DNA of 64,000 nt from Polychytrium aggregatum (taxonomy: Eukaryota > Chytridiomycota > Chytridiomycetes > Polychytriales), in NCBI RefSeq assembly GCF_025602895.1, contig NW_026516260.1, forward strand, positions 1 to 64,000, in the 5' to 3' direction. Positions 43,865-54,925 of the stretch are shown piece by piece. Positions within the stretch are counted from its first letter, which is position 1. Each line of letters opens with the position of its first letter. Position numbers and translations under genes: made by a program. Below the pieces are notes generated by a model. That model worked only from the letters and a program-made list of their open reading frames with translations, was not told the origin of the DNA and did not search any database.

Positions 43865-45493
43865 GGTGCGGTGCAGCGCAGTGCGGTGTGTGGGAGGGGG
43901 TTATGAGCGCGTGGCAGGGGATGCTTCGATGGCAGAGCGAGAGAGCGGCCGGGCTCAGCAGCAGAGAGGAGCGAGAATGGGATGGAATGGAACTAGCGGT
44001 GATCCAGGCGAGAGGACTGCTTTATACGCCGCAAGACCGGCGGGTCGCAGCACGGGGATTTACGGAACCGCCAGGGTGAATCATATGAGCGCATGGGCCG
44101 GCAGCAGCGACGCTGAAGGATTACCCGGGAGGCAGCAAATGGTCACTCGGCAGCCTTGCCACAAGTCACTATAGCGGGCAAGGGCCTTGGGGAGGTGGCG
44201 AGGAGCGTTGTCGCCCGGGCCTGAGGAGGGTATTCCTTTCCCGCGGACCTTGTCGCCGAACCAACAGTGACCTGCAGACCAGGCCAGGAGAACCCAATGT
44301 GACCCGCGGACGCATACACAACAGGGCGAGGCGACAGCAACAGCACATGGCAGCGCCCCGTGCTGGGCGATCGCAGTGAGGATGAGGCAGACTGCGTCGA
44401 CACCGACGCCGCCGCCTGGAAGTGCACCCGTCGCTCTGCAAATGTAATCATCGAGATGGAAATGTAAGCGCTGCCTCGAAAATGTAATCGTTGCTTGCAA
44501 ATGCCGCCGCTGCCCAGAGCCTTGGCGGCCGTCAACGTTCTCACGGCCCAAGGCCCCTGACAAAAGCATAACCGTTTCAATCGGCCACACCAGACAGCAT
44601 CCACAACAACGACGCAGCAACGCTGCGAGCACCCCACGCGCCATGCCGCCCGGCCTTGTCCTGTGGCGTATCGGCCTTGCATATGTCCGCCAACAGCGCG
44701 CGTGATCCGGACCTTGGGCTGTCCCACGGCCCGCCAATCGCATGCCGCCGCCGCCGTCCGCCGCCGCGGATTGGACGGCCATCATCCATGTCACATCACG
44801 CGACGGCGGAGCTTGTCCTTGTCGCGGCGGCCGGTGACACCGTATGGCTGGAGTGTGGCTGGCAGACAGGTGGCTGGCCGCAGCGTGGCTGGGGTGCGAG
44901 CCAAATGCACGGCTGTTCCAGAGCCATCGCAAAGGCCCCATCCTGCTGGGCAGAGGGGTGGGTCGCTGGTGCACCCACCCTCGATAAGCTCGGCAACCAG
45001 ATGCTGTCCTGGCTGCCCTGGCTGTCCTGGCTGTCCTTCCCTTGCTTCTCACCGTCTCCGCCTGGCTTCCTCGCCGCCTCCGACCGCCTCGGTCTTCCGT
45101 TGACATGCCTGCTTTTCACATGGCCGGCAGCGATCCTCCCGGCCATGTCCTGGACTCATGAGGGCGCGGCATGTCTGCCACCCGCCAGAGACACAGCTCC
45201 GCCACGAGTTTCACATGCAACGATAGGCACATGTCCCCCGCCCGCATCGGATGCATTTGGAGCCGGCGGCGACTCCGTTCCGACATGGCCGGCGACGAAC
45301 CCAGGGTCCCTGGCAAAGCCATCTGCAGCAACGATGCCCATCCTCCCTCCAACAACAACAATCCCATCCCACACCGAGTGGTCGTTGATACACCGTGTTT
45401 GTTCAGGACATGCATAAGCGAACGCATAGGTCCTATCAGATTTAGCCCCCGCCCCGCTCTACTCCCCCAGTCACCACACCCAATCGCCAAGAC
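43865..45493. promoter_or_regulatory. Intergenic region: SFC1 promoter side and BUB1 3' flank
   Basis: About 1.6 kb. Degenerate AAATGTAATC units recur about every 30 bp at 44434-44500 and 9-bp GGCTGTCCT units at 45003-45040. A long GC-rich plus-strand ORF (44656-45417) has no domain and I do not call it a gene. Confidence 0.5.
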
Positions 45494-48400
45494 TCAGTTC
45501 TTCTTCTTGAGATCGTCCCGGAGCGCCTTGAGCATCGATCGGATGCGCTTGCCGCTCTTGGACGAGTTCTCTTGCAGCCACGTCTCCATGTCCTTGCGCA
45601 GGCCGCGGATCTTGCGCACAACCGGAAAGATCCGCTCGTACTCTGGGTAGTCCAGTGTCTCGCACTGGAGATTGCTGTCGCTCACATCCGGTCCGATGCT
45701 CGGTAGGCTTGCCCGTCGATCTTGGATTTGGCGCAGCAGCCACTCGTTGTGAGCCCCCGAGTTCAGCAGCAGGTCAAACAGCGGCTTCCAATGCGGAGCC
45801 CAGTACCGCCGGAAGTGCGATCCGGCGACCTTGATCGTAGGCCGGTCGTAGCTGCGGCCCTGTTCCTCGGCCACCTCCATGTACTTGCCAAAGAGGAGCA
45901 CGTGAATGCATCCGCCCGCACCGTACCAGTCGGCATCGTACTTCCAGGGCATGCCGTTGCGCACCTCCCAGCTCTCGATGCTTGGGTCTGCTTTGGCGTT
46001 CCGGTTGCCTGTGCCGATGATTGCCGACTCGTAGCTGTCCATCGGGTCAAAAGCAAATGCTTGGTCTTCTGGGAACAGCCCCAGGTCGATGCCGGTTCCC
46101 CAGTCGATGAGCTTGATGCCCATGCGGCTCCACTCGTGCGAGCCATCCGGCCGGTAGACCGGATCCCACTCGTCCATGTTGCGCACCGATTGCAGCCGCA
46201 GCAGGATGTTGTCGGGCTTGATGTCGCCATGGACCATACCGGCTGCATGAACTACTTCGATCGTCCGCAGGATCTCGATCGCAAAGAACGTTGCCAGGTG
46301 CTCCTCGAGCCCCTGGCCGCCCTGGCGGTTGACGCAGTCCAGGATGCTCCCCTGGTTGATGTACTCCATCCGGAAGACCGACTCGTCCTGAAAGGCATGC
46401 AGCGAGATTGGCGCCACAACCGAGCTCAGGATTCGCTCTGGCAGTCGTTGGCGGAGCGTCTTGAGGTTGTAAAACTCCATTGGTGATGGAGGCGACTGGA
46501 TTTTAATCGCAGAGAACGGTGTCGGCTGCTCGAAGCTGTGGTCGGCATCGCTTGGCGAGCTGCCCCGAGGCGCGGAGGCGCTGGAAACCAGGTAAACCAC
46601 GCCGTAGCCTCCCTCGCCCAGCTTCTTGACACATTGCAACTCCTCGGCGTTTGGCAGCTCCAGGGCCCTCTTGGAGTGCACAAGACCGTCGAGCGAGCGG
46701 CGCAGCTGCTGCGACTCTGCTCTCCGGCAATCGTGCAGGTCGTCCCAGGTGACCAGGGTTTCTTGGAGAAAGTTCAACATCAGCAGCTGAACGCGGGCCG
46801 TGCGTGGATCGCAGGGATTCTCGACCGAGACATAATCGTAAGCATCCGCGTCGTCGGGATGGGCACCTCGAGCACCAAACCGTTCGGATGCAGACAGACT
46901 AACTCTTGTGCCGAGCGATTGTCGAGGAATGGAGCTGTGCGTTTGCTCGAACTCGTTCAGCAACGATAGCTTGGTCATGTCCTGATCGAGCGAAGGTGCG
47001 ATCGAGCAGCGTTCGCTCCTGGAAGCTTCGTCCTGCTGTTGCTGTCGTTGTTGCTGTCGTTGTTGCTGTCGTTGTTGCTGCTGCTGGAGCACAATCGTGT
47101 CAAGGACTTTGTTGGAGCCCAAGGAATCTTGCCAAAGCCCATCGTCCTCGTCATCTCCATCGCTCTTGCGCACAGCGTCGTCGTCGTCACCCCCAGTATT
47201 GAAGGTAATTTCGTCGTGACTATGACTGTGTGTGCGTGTGATGGTGCTCATCGTCAGGTTGAAGGGCGCTGTGCCCTCTTCCGGACCAAAGATTCGGCTG
47301 CTGCGGACAGTGCTGGAGTTGGCTCCGAGGATACTGACTTCGGCAATCGGGGTCATTGTGCCCACATATGCAGATTCCCGAGGGCGACGGCGGAGCGACT
47401 GGAGCGGGGTCTTGGCAGTCTCATGGAGCGGCGATGCACCGTCGTCATCCAGGTTTTGGTAGAGCATTGGTTGCTGCTGCAACATGGGTTCCTGAGACCC
47501 GCCGCGTTGCTGGAGTGGAGAGCCGCTCGAATCAGCACTAGTGTGTCTGGCCTGGAGCACGGTGCCAAAGGCTCGTCTGAAACCAGCGGGTTTGGATGTG
47601 GAGGCCACATTGTTTTCGTCAAAGGGATGGTCGTGCGGCTGAAGGTGTTGCTGGGGCGAGGAGTACACTTCAGGAAAGACCTTTCGATCCGAGCGATACT
47701 CGGGGCTTGCGCAGCTTTCGTTCGCCGACTGAGGGTCCGAGTATGCCACGAAGGGCAGCGAAGATCGCGACGAGCCGCCGCTGTCTCTCTTCGCCTGGCC
47801 CGAGAAGGACGATCGTCCAGTCTCTGGCGGCGAGGGGCGATCGGTCGCAGGCACGAGTGATCTTCGGCCTGCGCCAAACTGGCGAGCCGCCATCGGAATA
47901 ACCTCGGTGTCGTCCTTGCAAATCTGAAACTGGCTTGCGGCAGGGCGGTAGACCTGTGCCGAGATGGTCTCGTCTTCGGAATCATGCAAGTACTCGCGCT
48001 CGGATTCGTTATCGGCCTGATCGAATGTAGTGGACATGCCGTGGCCCGCGTGCTCGCTGGCTGCGCTAGCGTGTGGCAATCCCAGCTCGACCGGTGGGCC
48101 GTTGAACATCTCCATGACATCGTCCAGGGCCGCGCGGGTGTTGATTGTGGGTGAGGAAATGACCGAGGACTTGAGCTTGGGCCGGGTCCGCGCAATCGTG
48201 TCATCGATGGTGCCGTATGTCTGGAACGAAATCTGGACCACAGGCGAGTCCAGAAGCGGAGCCTCAAAGCTCTTCATCTCCGCGAATGGCGACTCGTGTC
48301 GCTGGTCCAGAGGTGTTCGCGGAGTCGCTGCCATGCGAGCCGATGCCTTCTTGGGGGTGAAAAGCTGCTGGATTGGATCGGGCTTGGGCGGCTCCACCGT

Positions 48401-50382
48401 GTATTGTGTGGCGCGAAGCTCCTCCATACTGATCCAGTTCTGGCTCGCTTCGTCGCAAAAGAGCTCCAGGTTGGTTGTCATGACCTCTGGGGGCTTTTCG
48501 GAACGGCCCGCTGGTTTGCTGGGCTCGCCGGACTTGTCTGCAGCTCCATTCGCGGCTGGCCTACTGCCGCCGGACAACGCTGATGCCGCTGGCTTGTTGG
48601 CTTTAGGCAGTCGAATGTAGGAAACAGAGATCGAACACAACAAGTGCGGTCAAGTATCAGGTTAGAATCGCTGGATCGCATGAGAGGACTATAGTGCGCC
48701 ACCTGACACCCAGGAGCGCATAATGAAACCAAATGGAGTATCCGAGGACGGGGTTTGCGTCTAGGCCGCTGATGTCTCAATTGTGTGTGGGAGGGAGTTC
48801 CAGTGACCAGCAAACTCTATCCGCGAGCACGATCGCAACAACCCTGGAACTTCATCACTTACGAGCTGCTTTGGCAGGGACGCTGCTGTCGGCTTCGGAG
48901 CTCATGGACTCGTCGATGCAATCGATCAGTGCATCTGCAAGATGGGGGAGTCGGTTCGTAGGCGGTGAGTTTCGTGGCGCACCTCAACATCGCTGCCTGC
49001 AAGATAGTGACGGCGGTTTGTCATGCAGCACCGCATCGACAGGGGGGTGTAACGACATGGCACAACCGACTACTTGCCTTTGGGTGCAGTGGCAGCAACC
49101 GGAGCCAGGGGCTTACGCATAAAGCCAGCAGCTGCTGGTTTGGGTGCACTTTCGTTCTGTTCGTCCTGCTAGATGCCAAAATCGAACAGCATAACGCCGC
49201 ACGTTCAGGATGTGGCTCGAAACTGACTCTGCGGACCACGCCGTACGAAATATACCGATGATCCTACCTCCTCGTCATCCTGGAAGACCTCGATCTTGGC
49301 GCTGGACGGGGCGGGCTTTAGCTTCTGTGGGAGGGTGGATCCTTTCCATTTGCTTGACTCTCGGTAGTTTTCCTTTGTGATCGAGCGCTTGGCGCCGTAG
49401 TCGTCCCATGCATTGGATGACTCGGCCGAGGGCAACAAGACGCGGTCTCGTCCGTGGTCGTCATCATCGGGTTGATCTTCATAGACCTGTAGTCTCTGAT
49501 TCGACGCCCCTGTGCGATCGGCAGCAGACTGGGCTGATCTACTTGGACCAAGGGCAGCCCGGTTGCCCTGGGAGCCAAGAGTCGGGCGGTGCTGAGTGTT
49601 GCGAGGCTGAACGACTTCTGCATCCTCGTGGAGGACAGTAAGCGACGGGCGGGCGATGGAGTCGTCAGCGATGCCCTGGGACTTTTCAAACTCTGCCTGG
49701 GCGGCGTGCTCATTCTTGCGATGAACAAACTCGGCATAAAGCCGCTTCAGCCGGTCCAGGGGCTGGGCGCTGCGCCGGATGCCGGTGGTGTAAATGGCGT
49801 CGGCATCGTCCCATCTGAGGCGACAAGGATGTTGCGGCATTCGTCAGCACTGTGGATTGAGCTCGCGGGACGACGTTCTCGAGACAGGTTGCGGCATGGA
49901 CGGAGAACTCACCTCTTCTCGCTCTCGAGGAGCAGAGCGTACTTTTCGTAAAACAGAGTAAAGACCAGACCAATCTTGTTGACACTGAGGTACTTGAACA
50001 TGCCGTGCGGGTCAGAGGAGTGCTCAACAGCCATCATCCAGATGTTGAGGTACCGGATGTCGTTCTGGTAGCGTGGGTCCTTGCGAAAGAGCCGCACAGC
50101 ATTCTCGATCGCAGCCATGAGGTGTGTGGTGCCCGAGGCATAGTTCTCGTTGAGCCACTGGATGTACTTGAGATGCGGCTCAAAGGGGTCGTCCAGGTCG
50201 GCAGGCGCGGCAGCGAGCTCTTGCTCCATCTGAGCCCGACGGGCCTCGAGCTTGATTTTGGCTGCGGTTGGGTCTTCACCGAATCCGCCAAGCGCGGCGG
50301 CTCTTCGGCCCTGCCTGAGCGGACGGATGTTTTCTTTCTGTCCCTGGAAGGACTCCATCGACACGGCCTCTGCAGGCTCCAT
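45494..50382 (-). CDS. BUB1: MadBub / BUB1-family spindle-checkpoint kinase
   Basis: Five exons, 49913-50382, 49268-49814, 49117-49168, 48863-48934 and 45494-48600, give 1415 residues. In order: KEN box 1 (K16-E17-N18); the Mad3/BUB1 TPR region (DPFEPHLKYIQWLNENY, NDIRYLNIWMMAVEH, DADAIYTTGIRRSAQPLDR); ABBA-like LQVYED (265-270); KEN box 2 (304-306); ABBA-like IEVFQD (331-336); a long disordered middle with a glutamine/arginine-rich run (47035-47085); and a C-terminal kinase with GEGGYG (from G1042), AIKI, HGDIKPDN (D1173) and IDWGTGIDL (D1213, DWG in place of DFG). BUB1 kinases phosphorylate histone H2A at kinetochores; KEN/ABBA modules, as in Mad3/BUBR1, bind Cdc20 and the APC/C. Both sets occur here. 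Exons 3 and 4 are short, and their splice sites were chosen by phase. Confidence 0.9.
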
Positions 50383-50697
50383 CGCTGTCGCAAGGGCGGG
50401 TGTCGGCGGTGTGTTGGTGGCAACGGGTCTGTGGAAACCGGCGATGCCGATCGGGTGATGGGAGGAGAGGGTTCATGCCGAATCAATGATTGCCTTTCTG
50501 GGCAGTGATTGCTGGCTGGATCAATCCAACTGGAGCCGTCCTCGAGCCGGACCGAGCCGGACCGAGTCGGATCGAGCCGGATCGTTATCGCCGCTGATGC
50601 CACAAACCTGCAGCCATGGGCCAGCGCCTCACCAGCGCCTCACCAGCCATCATCGGCCTTTGCGCTTCCGCTCTCGCTTGCGTATGTACCCGTCGCC
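50383..50697. promoter_or_regulatory. Divergent promoter between BUB1 and the BAR-SH3 gene
   Basis: Only 315 bp separate the two start codons. A short repeated GAGCCGGACC motif lies at 50540-50580. No TATA box stands out. Confidence 0.55.
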
Positions 50698-52165
50698 ATG
50701 AGTCTGAAGGGCATACAGAAGGCGTTCGCACGCCTGCCGCAGATGATCAGCTCCCAGATGGGCCACTCCGAGGCCACGCAGGACGCCGAGTATCACGAGC
50801 TCGAAGAGCGCTTCAAGCAGCTCGACGCGCTGATCCGCAAGATCAACGACGATACCCGCAAGTTCAAGGACTCGCTCACCTCCGCGCTGGGCTTCGAGGA
50901 GAATGTAGCAAAGACCATGGTAGAGCTCTACGAGCCCATCACAGGACGTCGCTCGTCGGCCACCGAGCACGAAGCCGCCCAGTCTGTCGGCGACAGCAAA
51001 TCCGGCCTGGTAAGCGAATGCAGCACGACGACGGGCTATTGGAAAAATGGCGCACACACACGGCTCACAGCACCACATTCGACCTTTGGTGCTGTCGCCA
51101 TGACTTGCAGCCCTGGCTTCTGCAGCCCTGGCTTCTGCGGCCCTGGCTTCGTGTTTGCTGATGGTGCCTTGTGCGTCCTTGCAGATCGCGCATTCCCCTG
51201 AATCCGCCGAGTCTCTCCAGCGGGTGCAGGACCTGGCTGCTGCCCTGGCCCAGGTGCGACAGGAGATCACACCCGAGCTCGATCGACTGGAGCGGCTCAT
51301 CATCGGCCCTGCAGCTGACTACGTCCAGATGTTTGACGAGGTGAAAAAGTTCATGAAGAAGCGGGACCACAAGATGCTCGATTACGACCGCCATCGCGAC
51401 GCCGTCAAGCGCCTGACGGCCTCGGAGCGGGATGTGAGCGCCGAGAAGAAGCTGGCCCGGGCCGAAGCCGACCTGGAGGAGGCCACCAGGCTCTACAACA
51501 ACCTCCACACCACGCTTATGCAGGAGCTGCCGCACTTTTTCGCGCTGGCCATCCACTTTATCAACCCTTCCTTCAAGGCGCTCTACTGGTGCCAGTACAG
51601 GTACTACCACATTGTCACGAGCGCCTTCGAGGGACTGAATGTTCCCCACCATCTCAAGAGCTCGCTGACCGTCCTGGAGGCTTTTGAGCCGATGGAGCAG
51701 CAGCAGATCGAGCTGCTGGGCACCCTCAGTATCCCACGTCTGCGCAAGGTCAAGAGCGCAACCTCCGCTGAGCTTGTACCGCCCGCATCCGCCGCCGCTG
51801 GAGCCGCAGGGGATGCCCGCGCGCCCTCGACAGCCTCGGCGGGATTGGCGAGATATGCCACGGCCCCGAAATCGACGTTCCCGGGCTCGCCCTCCGAATC
51901 CAACCCATGGAGCCAGCCGAACAGCGGCCACTACACGGCCTCTCCTTCCGCCGCCGCTCCGCCGCCTCGTCCTCCCCGCGGGCCTGCGGCGAATTATGTG
52001 ACTGCCCTGTATGACTACCAGGCCCAGGCAAACGGCGACCTGTCTTTCAGCAAAGGCGACCGCATCGAGCTGATTGAGCGGACCGAGTTTGCCAACGACT
52101 GGTGGAAAGGACGCCTGAACGGCAACACGGGAGTGTTCCCCGGCAACTACGTCCAGGAGTTGTAA
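50698..52165 (+). CDS. Rvs167/amphiphysin-like BAR-SH3 protein
   Basis: Two exons, 50698-51009 and 51185-52165, give 430 residues. Residues about 1-250 form an N-BAR/BAR helical domain (MSLKGIQKAFARLPQMI, LDYDRHRDAVKRLTA, SFKALYWCQYRYYHIV). A Ser/Pro/Ala linker follows, then a C-terminal SH3 domain from about residue 370: YVTALYDYQAQANGDLSF, GDRIELIERTE, NDWWKGRLNGNTGVFPGNYV. All SH3 ligand-binding landmarks (ALYDY, WW, the P and Y of PGNYV) are present. Family knowledge: Rvs167-like proteins sense and form membrane tubules at endocytic sites and link to actin. The intron between SGL and IAHSP lies in the BAR helices and keeps phase 0. Confidence 0.92.
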
Positions 52166-52505
52166 AGCGCTTTGAATACACTTGGACCAGCACCATAGAT
52201 GGGTCCCAGAGACAGGCGGCCGATGTGGGGCAGGGCCTCGGCTACAACCCCGTCCGTGCTTCTGCATCCTCAGATGCATTCGTTTGGCCGCTCATTTGGC
52301 CGTTCATTTGGTCACCCATCCGTCCGACGGGGTGAGAATCCAGCCACTTTGCCCAGAAAGGAAGGTGGGATGCTGCGCAGCGCCAGGCTTCTCGGCGAGA
52401 CCCCTGGTGCCGAGGACCGATCTCGGCGAGAAGGGTCTCGTCATGTCTGGCTGTTTCTGGGCCAATGCCCTCGTCCACCATCCATCTCACCGCACCGCTC
52501 CGCTC
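52166..52505. other. Short intergenic spacer
   Basis: 340 bp between the BAR-SH3 stop and the next start. A small CATTTGGCCG-type triple repeat at 52275-52310. An in-frame upstream ATG at 52443 could extend the next gene. Confidence 0.5.
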
Positions 52506-54545
52506 ATGACTGCCGCAGAAACAGAGTTCCGAAAGTTTGCCGTCGGCCGGATCAACAGCCTCGTCTCAAGGGGCTTCATTGTCCGTCAAGACTATCCGAT
52601 TTCGTTCTCAGGAATCGCTGACGATCTTGCCATCCCCGACCGGGCACACATCGACGAGTCCTATGCTGCAACCCCGTTCTCCAACGAATACACCACAGTT
52701 GTGATCTCGGTACTGGAGGAGAGAGATGGTAAGAGGATAGCCATTGGTCGATACCGCCAGCGTGAACTTGGGCCATCCAACCTGATCGCCGCATGGGCAT
52801 TCGGATCCAGACTGGCTCACAAATCCGGTTCACTTTGCTCGCCGATCCTGCTTCAGTGCGCTCAACGATCGACATCTGCAGGAGCTTGCTGTGTGACAGG
52901 CTATACCCTTCCAGGTACGTTCGTATCGGCTCGTATAATATGGGCTTCGTAGGATCGGCCATCAGCGAAGGTCCAGATCATTGATGCATCAGCTCCCCCT
53001 CCCTTGACAGGGTGGTTATCGAAGGTATATTGGATCTGCTGGCCAAGCCATCCAATCTCTCTGCCGATCGGGCAAAGCGGCACCACATCTCAACGGAGAT
53101 GGTCCTGGACTGTTTCCACGTCCTTTCTCAAACGCTTGAGCTCCATGGTGTTGTTCCCTTCCGGAGCATATGGGAACTCGAGACAGAGTCGTCGTTCTGG
53201 CACCTGGCCGGATCGTTCGACAAACTGGTGGGCAGCGACATGGCCGCCGAGGTACGATGTCCGGTGAAGTGGGAGGGTGTTTTGTCAATGTATGCGGGAG
53301 AATTTGGATGGCGCACAGCCTGGCCTACAAACTCTGCGCCTGCCAGTGCTTAGCGACAACTCGACTGCCCGAGATCTGGGTGGCATTTCCCTCGTGTCGC
53401 TGCTCGCTGATTCTGGCTCTCGATTTCCTCTTGAATCGCCATCGATCAACATTACCGCACCCCAATTTCCTTGCACAAACGCCTTCGGGTGATGCCAAAG
53501 CATGAGCGGGGCCTCGAAGGGCTGAGTTTCCTCGGCGATCTTTTGCTGGACGATATTGCCATGAACCATGGTGCGTCTCGAGCATGCAGCATAAGCGATA
53601 GCCAACACCAAAGCGCCGCCGCTCTGAAGCATTAACCGACCGCTGGCTTCCAACAGACGATCCTGGGCAGTCGCTGCTGGCCTACTTTCTTCGGGGCCCG
53701 AGCTCGCATCCATGCAAGTCCATCGAACGCATCATGGAAATGATCGAACCTTGGCTGGCGAGCACGAGCCCCACTGTTCGACGGCTGGGTCACCAGTGGC
53801 TCTGGGCGGTAGGCAGCTCTGTCGACGTTGCAGGCATTCACTTTCACACGCCCGCCCGAGTCGTTCTATCGCTCACAAGACGTGCTCGACGATCCCTGTT
53901 GTCGGCTAGCTCTCAGAACTTGCACTCTGCGATTGTGTGTCGCTGAAGACCCTCGAGACCTCTATCCTCCGATTTCTCAAGATCAACATCTCAACGCCAG
54001 AGAAGCACTTTGAATTCCTCCAGGTCTGCGGCTCGCGAGCGAAACAGTATCTTGGCACGCTGCATTACACTCTGTCGTGGATGAATGTCAAAGCCATGCC
54101 AACACCTTGTTCCTGTCTTCCCTCCTTCCAGAGTATCCTGTCTCCAGTACTCAAGGCCACCCTTGCCGACACCCTGATTATTCAAAGCGGACGATTTGCA
54201 TCGGATGTCAGTGGCAAGCTCAGCCAGCCGCTTTCCATCCAGAAGTACGTCCAGGTGCATCTGCGGGCGCAGGCCTTTGGCAACGAGCCCGAGCAGGCAC
54301 TCAAGTTTGCCCGGCTGCTCACCACCCTGCTCGAGGGGCTGACGGCCCTCCACCTGGACGACCCCATCTGGCTCCGCGAAAACACATCGGCACTGAACAG
54401 CCTCAAGACACAGCTGAAGGAATACACCAAATCACGGCGGAGCAATCGGGTCTCGGCACTGAGCGCCCAACTCGACATTCTGGACTGGATGGGGACAGCA
54501 ATCGTGCAGCGAATGCTGGAGAGCTCGCAAGCCGCAACGGCCTGA
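52506..54545 (+). CDS. Unrecognised multi-exon helical protein
   Basis: Exons that join in phase: 52811-52914, 53011-53251, 53501-53570, 53657-53808 and 53910-54545. A first exon from ATG 52506 (MTAAETEFRKFAVGRINSLV) clearly belongs, but its donor is unresolved: the strong GTAAGA at 52729 is out of phase with the next acceptor, while a weaker GTACTG at about 52710 fits. The product, roughly 450-480 residues, is rich in amphipathic helices (ILDLLAKPSNLSADRAKR, IERIMEMIEPWLASTSPTV, ALKFARLLTTLLEGLTAL) and could be an alpha-solenoid. No signal peptide, membrane segment or catalytic motif is visible. A 45-nt stretch at about 54087-54131 may be a further in-frame intron. I do not recognise the family. 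Confidence 0.6.
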
Positions 54546-54925
54546 GCGCCGCATGGCATTCGATCTATGTGCGATCCGGCTCGCCGAGGCTCTGGATCGT
54601 TGCTGCGGCGCCTCTATGAAGCAAGCATACAGCGCATTGAAAATAGTGGAACACAACGATGCGAGCGCCGATCGACGCCGATCAGTCATGTAACATTACA
54701 TCCGCAAGCCATCCGCATGCTGGGGTGTCCTGGTTCAATGTGGGCACGCTGTAATATATGCGCACCGATTCCAGCGTCCAAGAATGCACCCATGGAGATG
54801 TGCACCGACTCTCTTTGCCTGCGATGCTTCCGCCACGGCAACCGCTATGTGAGAGCGAGACGCAGGACAATTTCCATTTCTCGGCTCTCGCCAGTCTTTG
54901 CTGGGCCAGCCGCGTTCTGCCCAAC
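54546..54925. promoter_or_regulatory. Spacer upstream of APC4
   Basis: 380 bp, presumably the APC4 promoter. No repeat or gene of note. Confidence 0.5.

Noticed and set aside
44656-45417. Long plus-strand ORF of about 250 codons in the SFC1-BUB1 spacer
   Set aside because: GC-biased composition, overlapping long ORFs in several frames and no domain; most likely chance.
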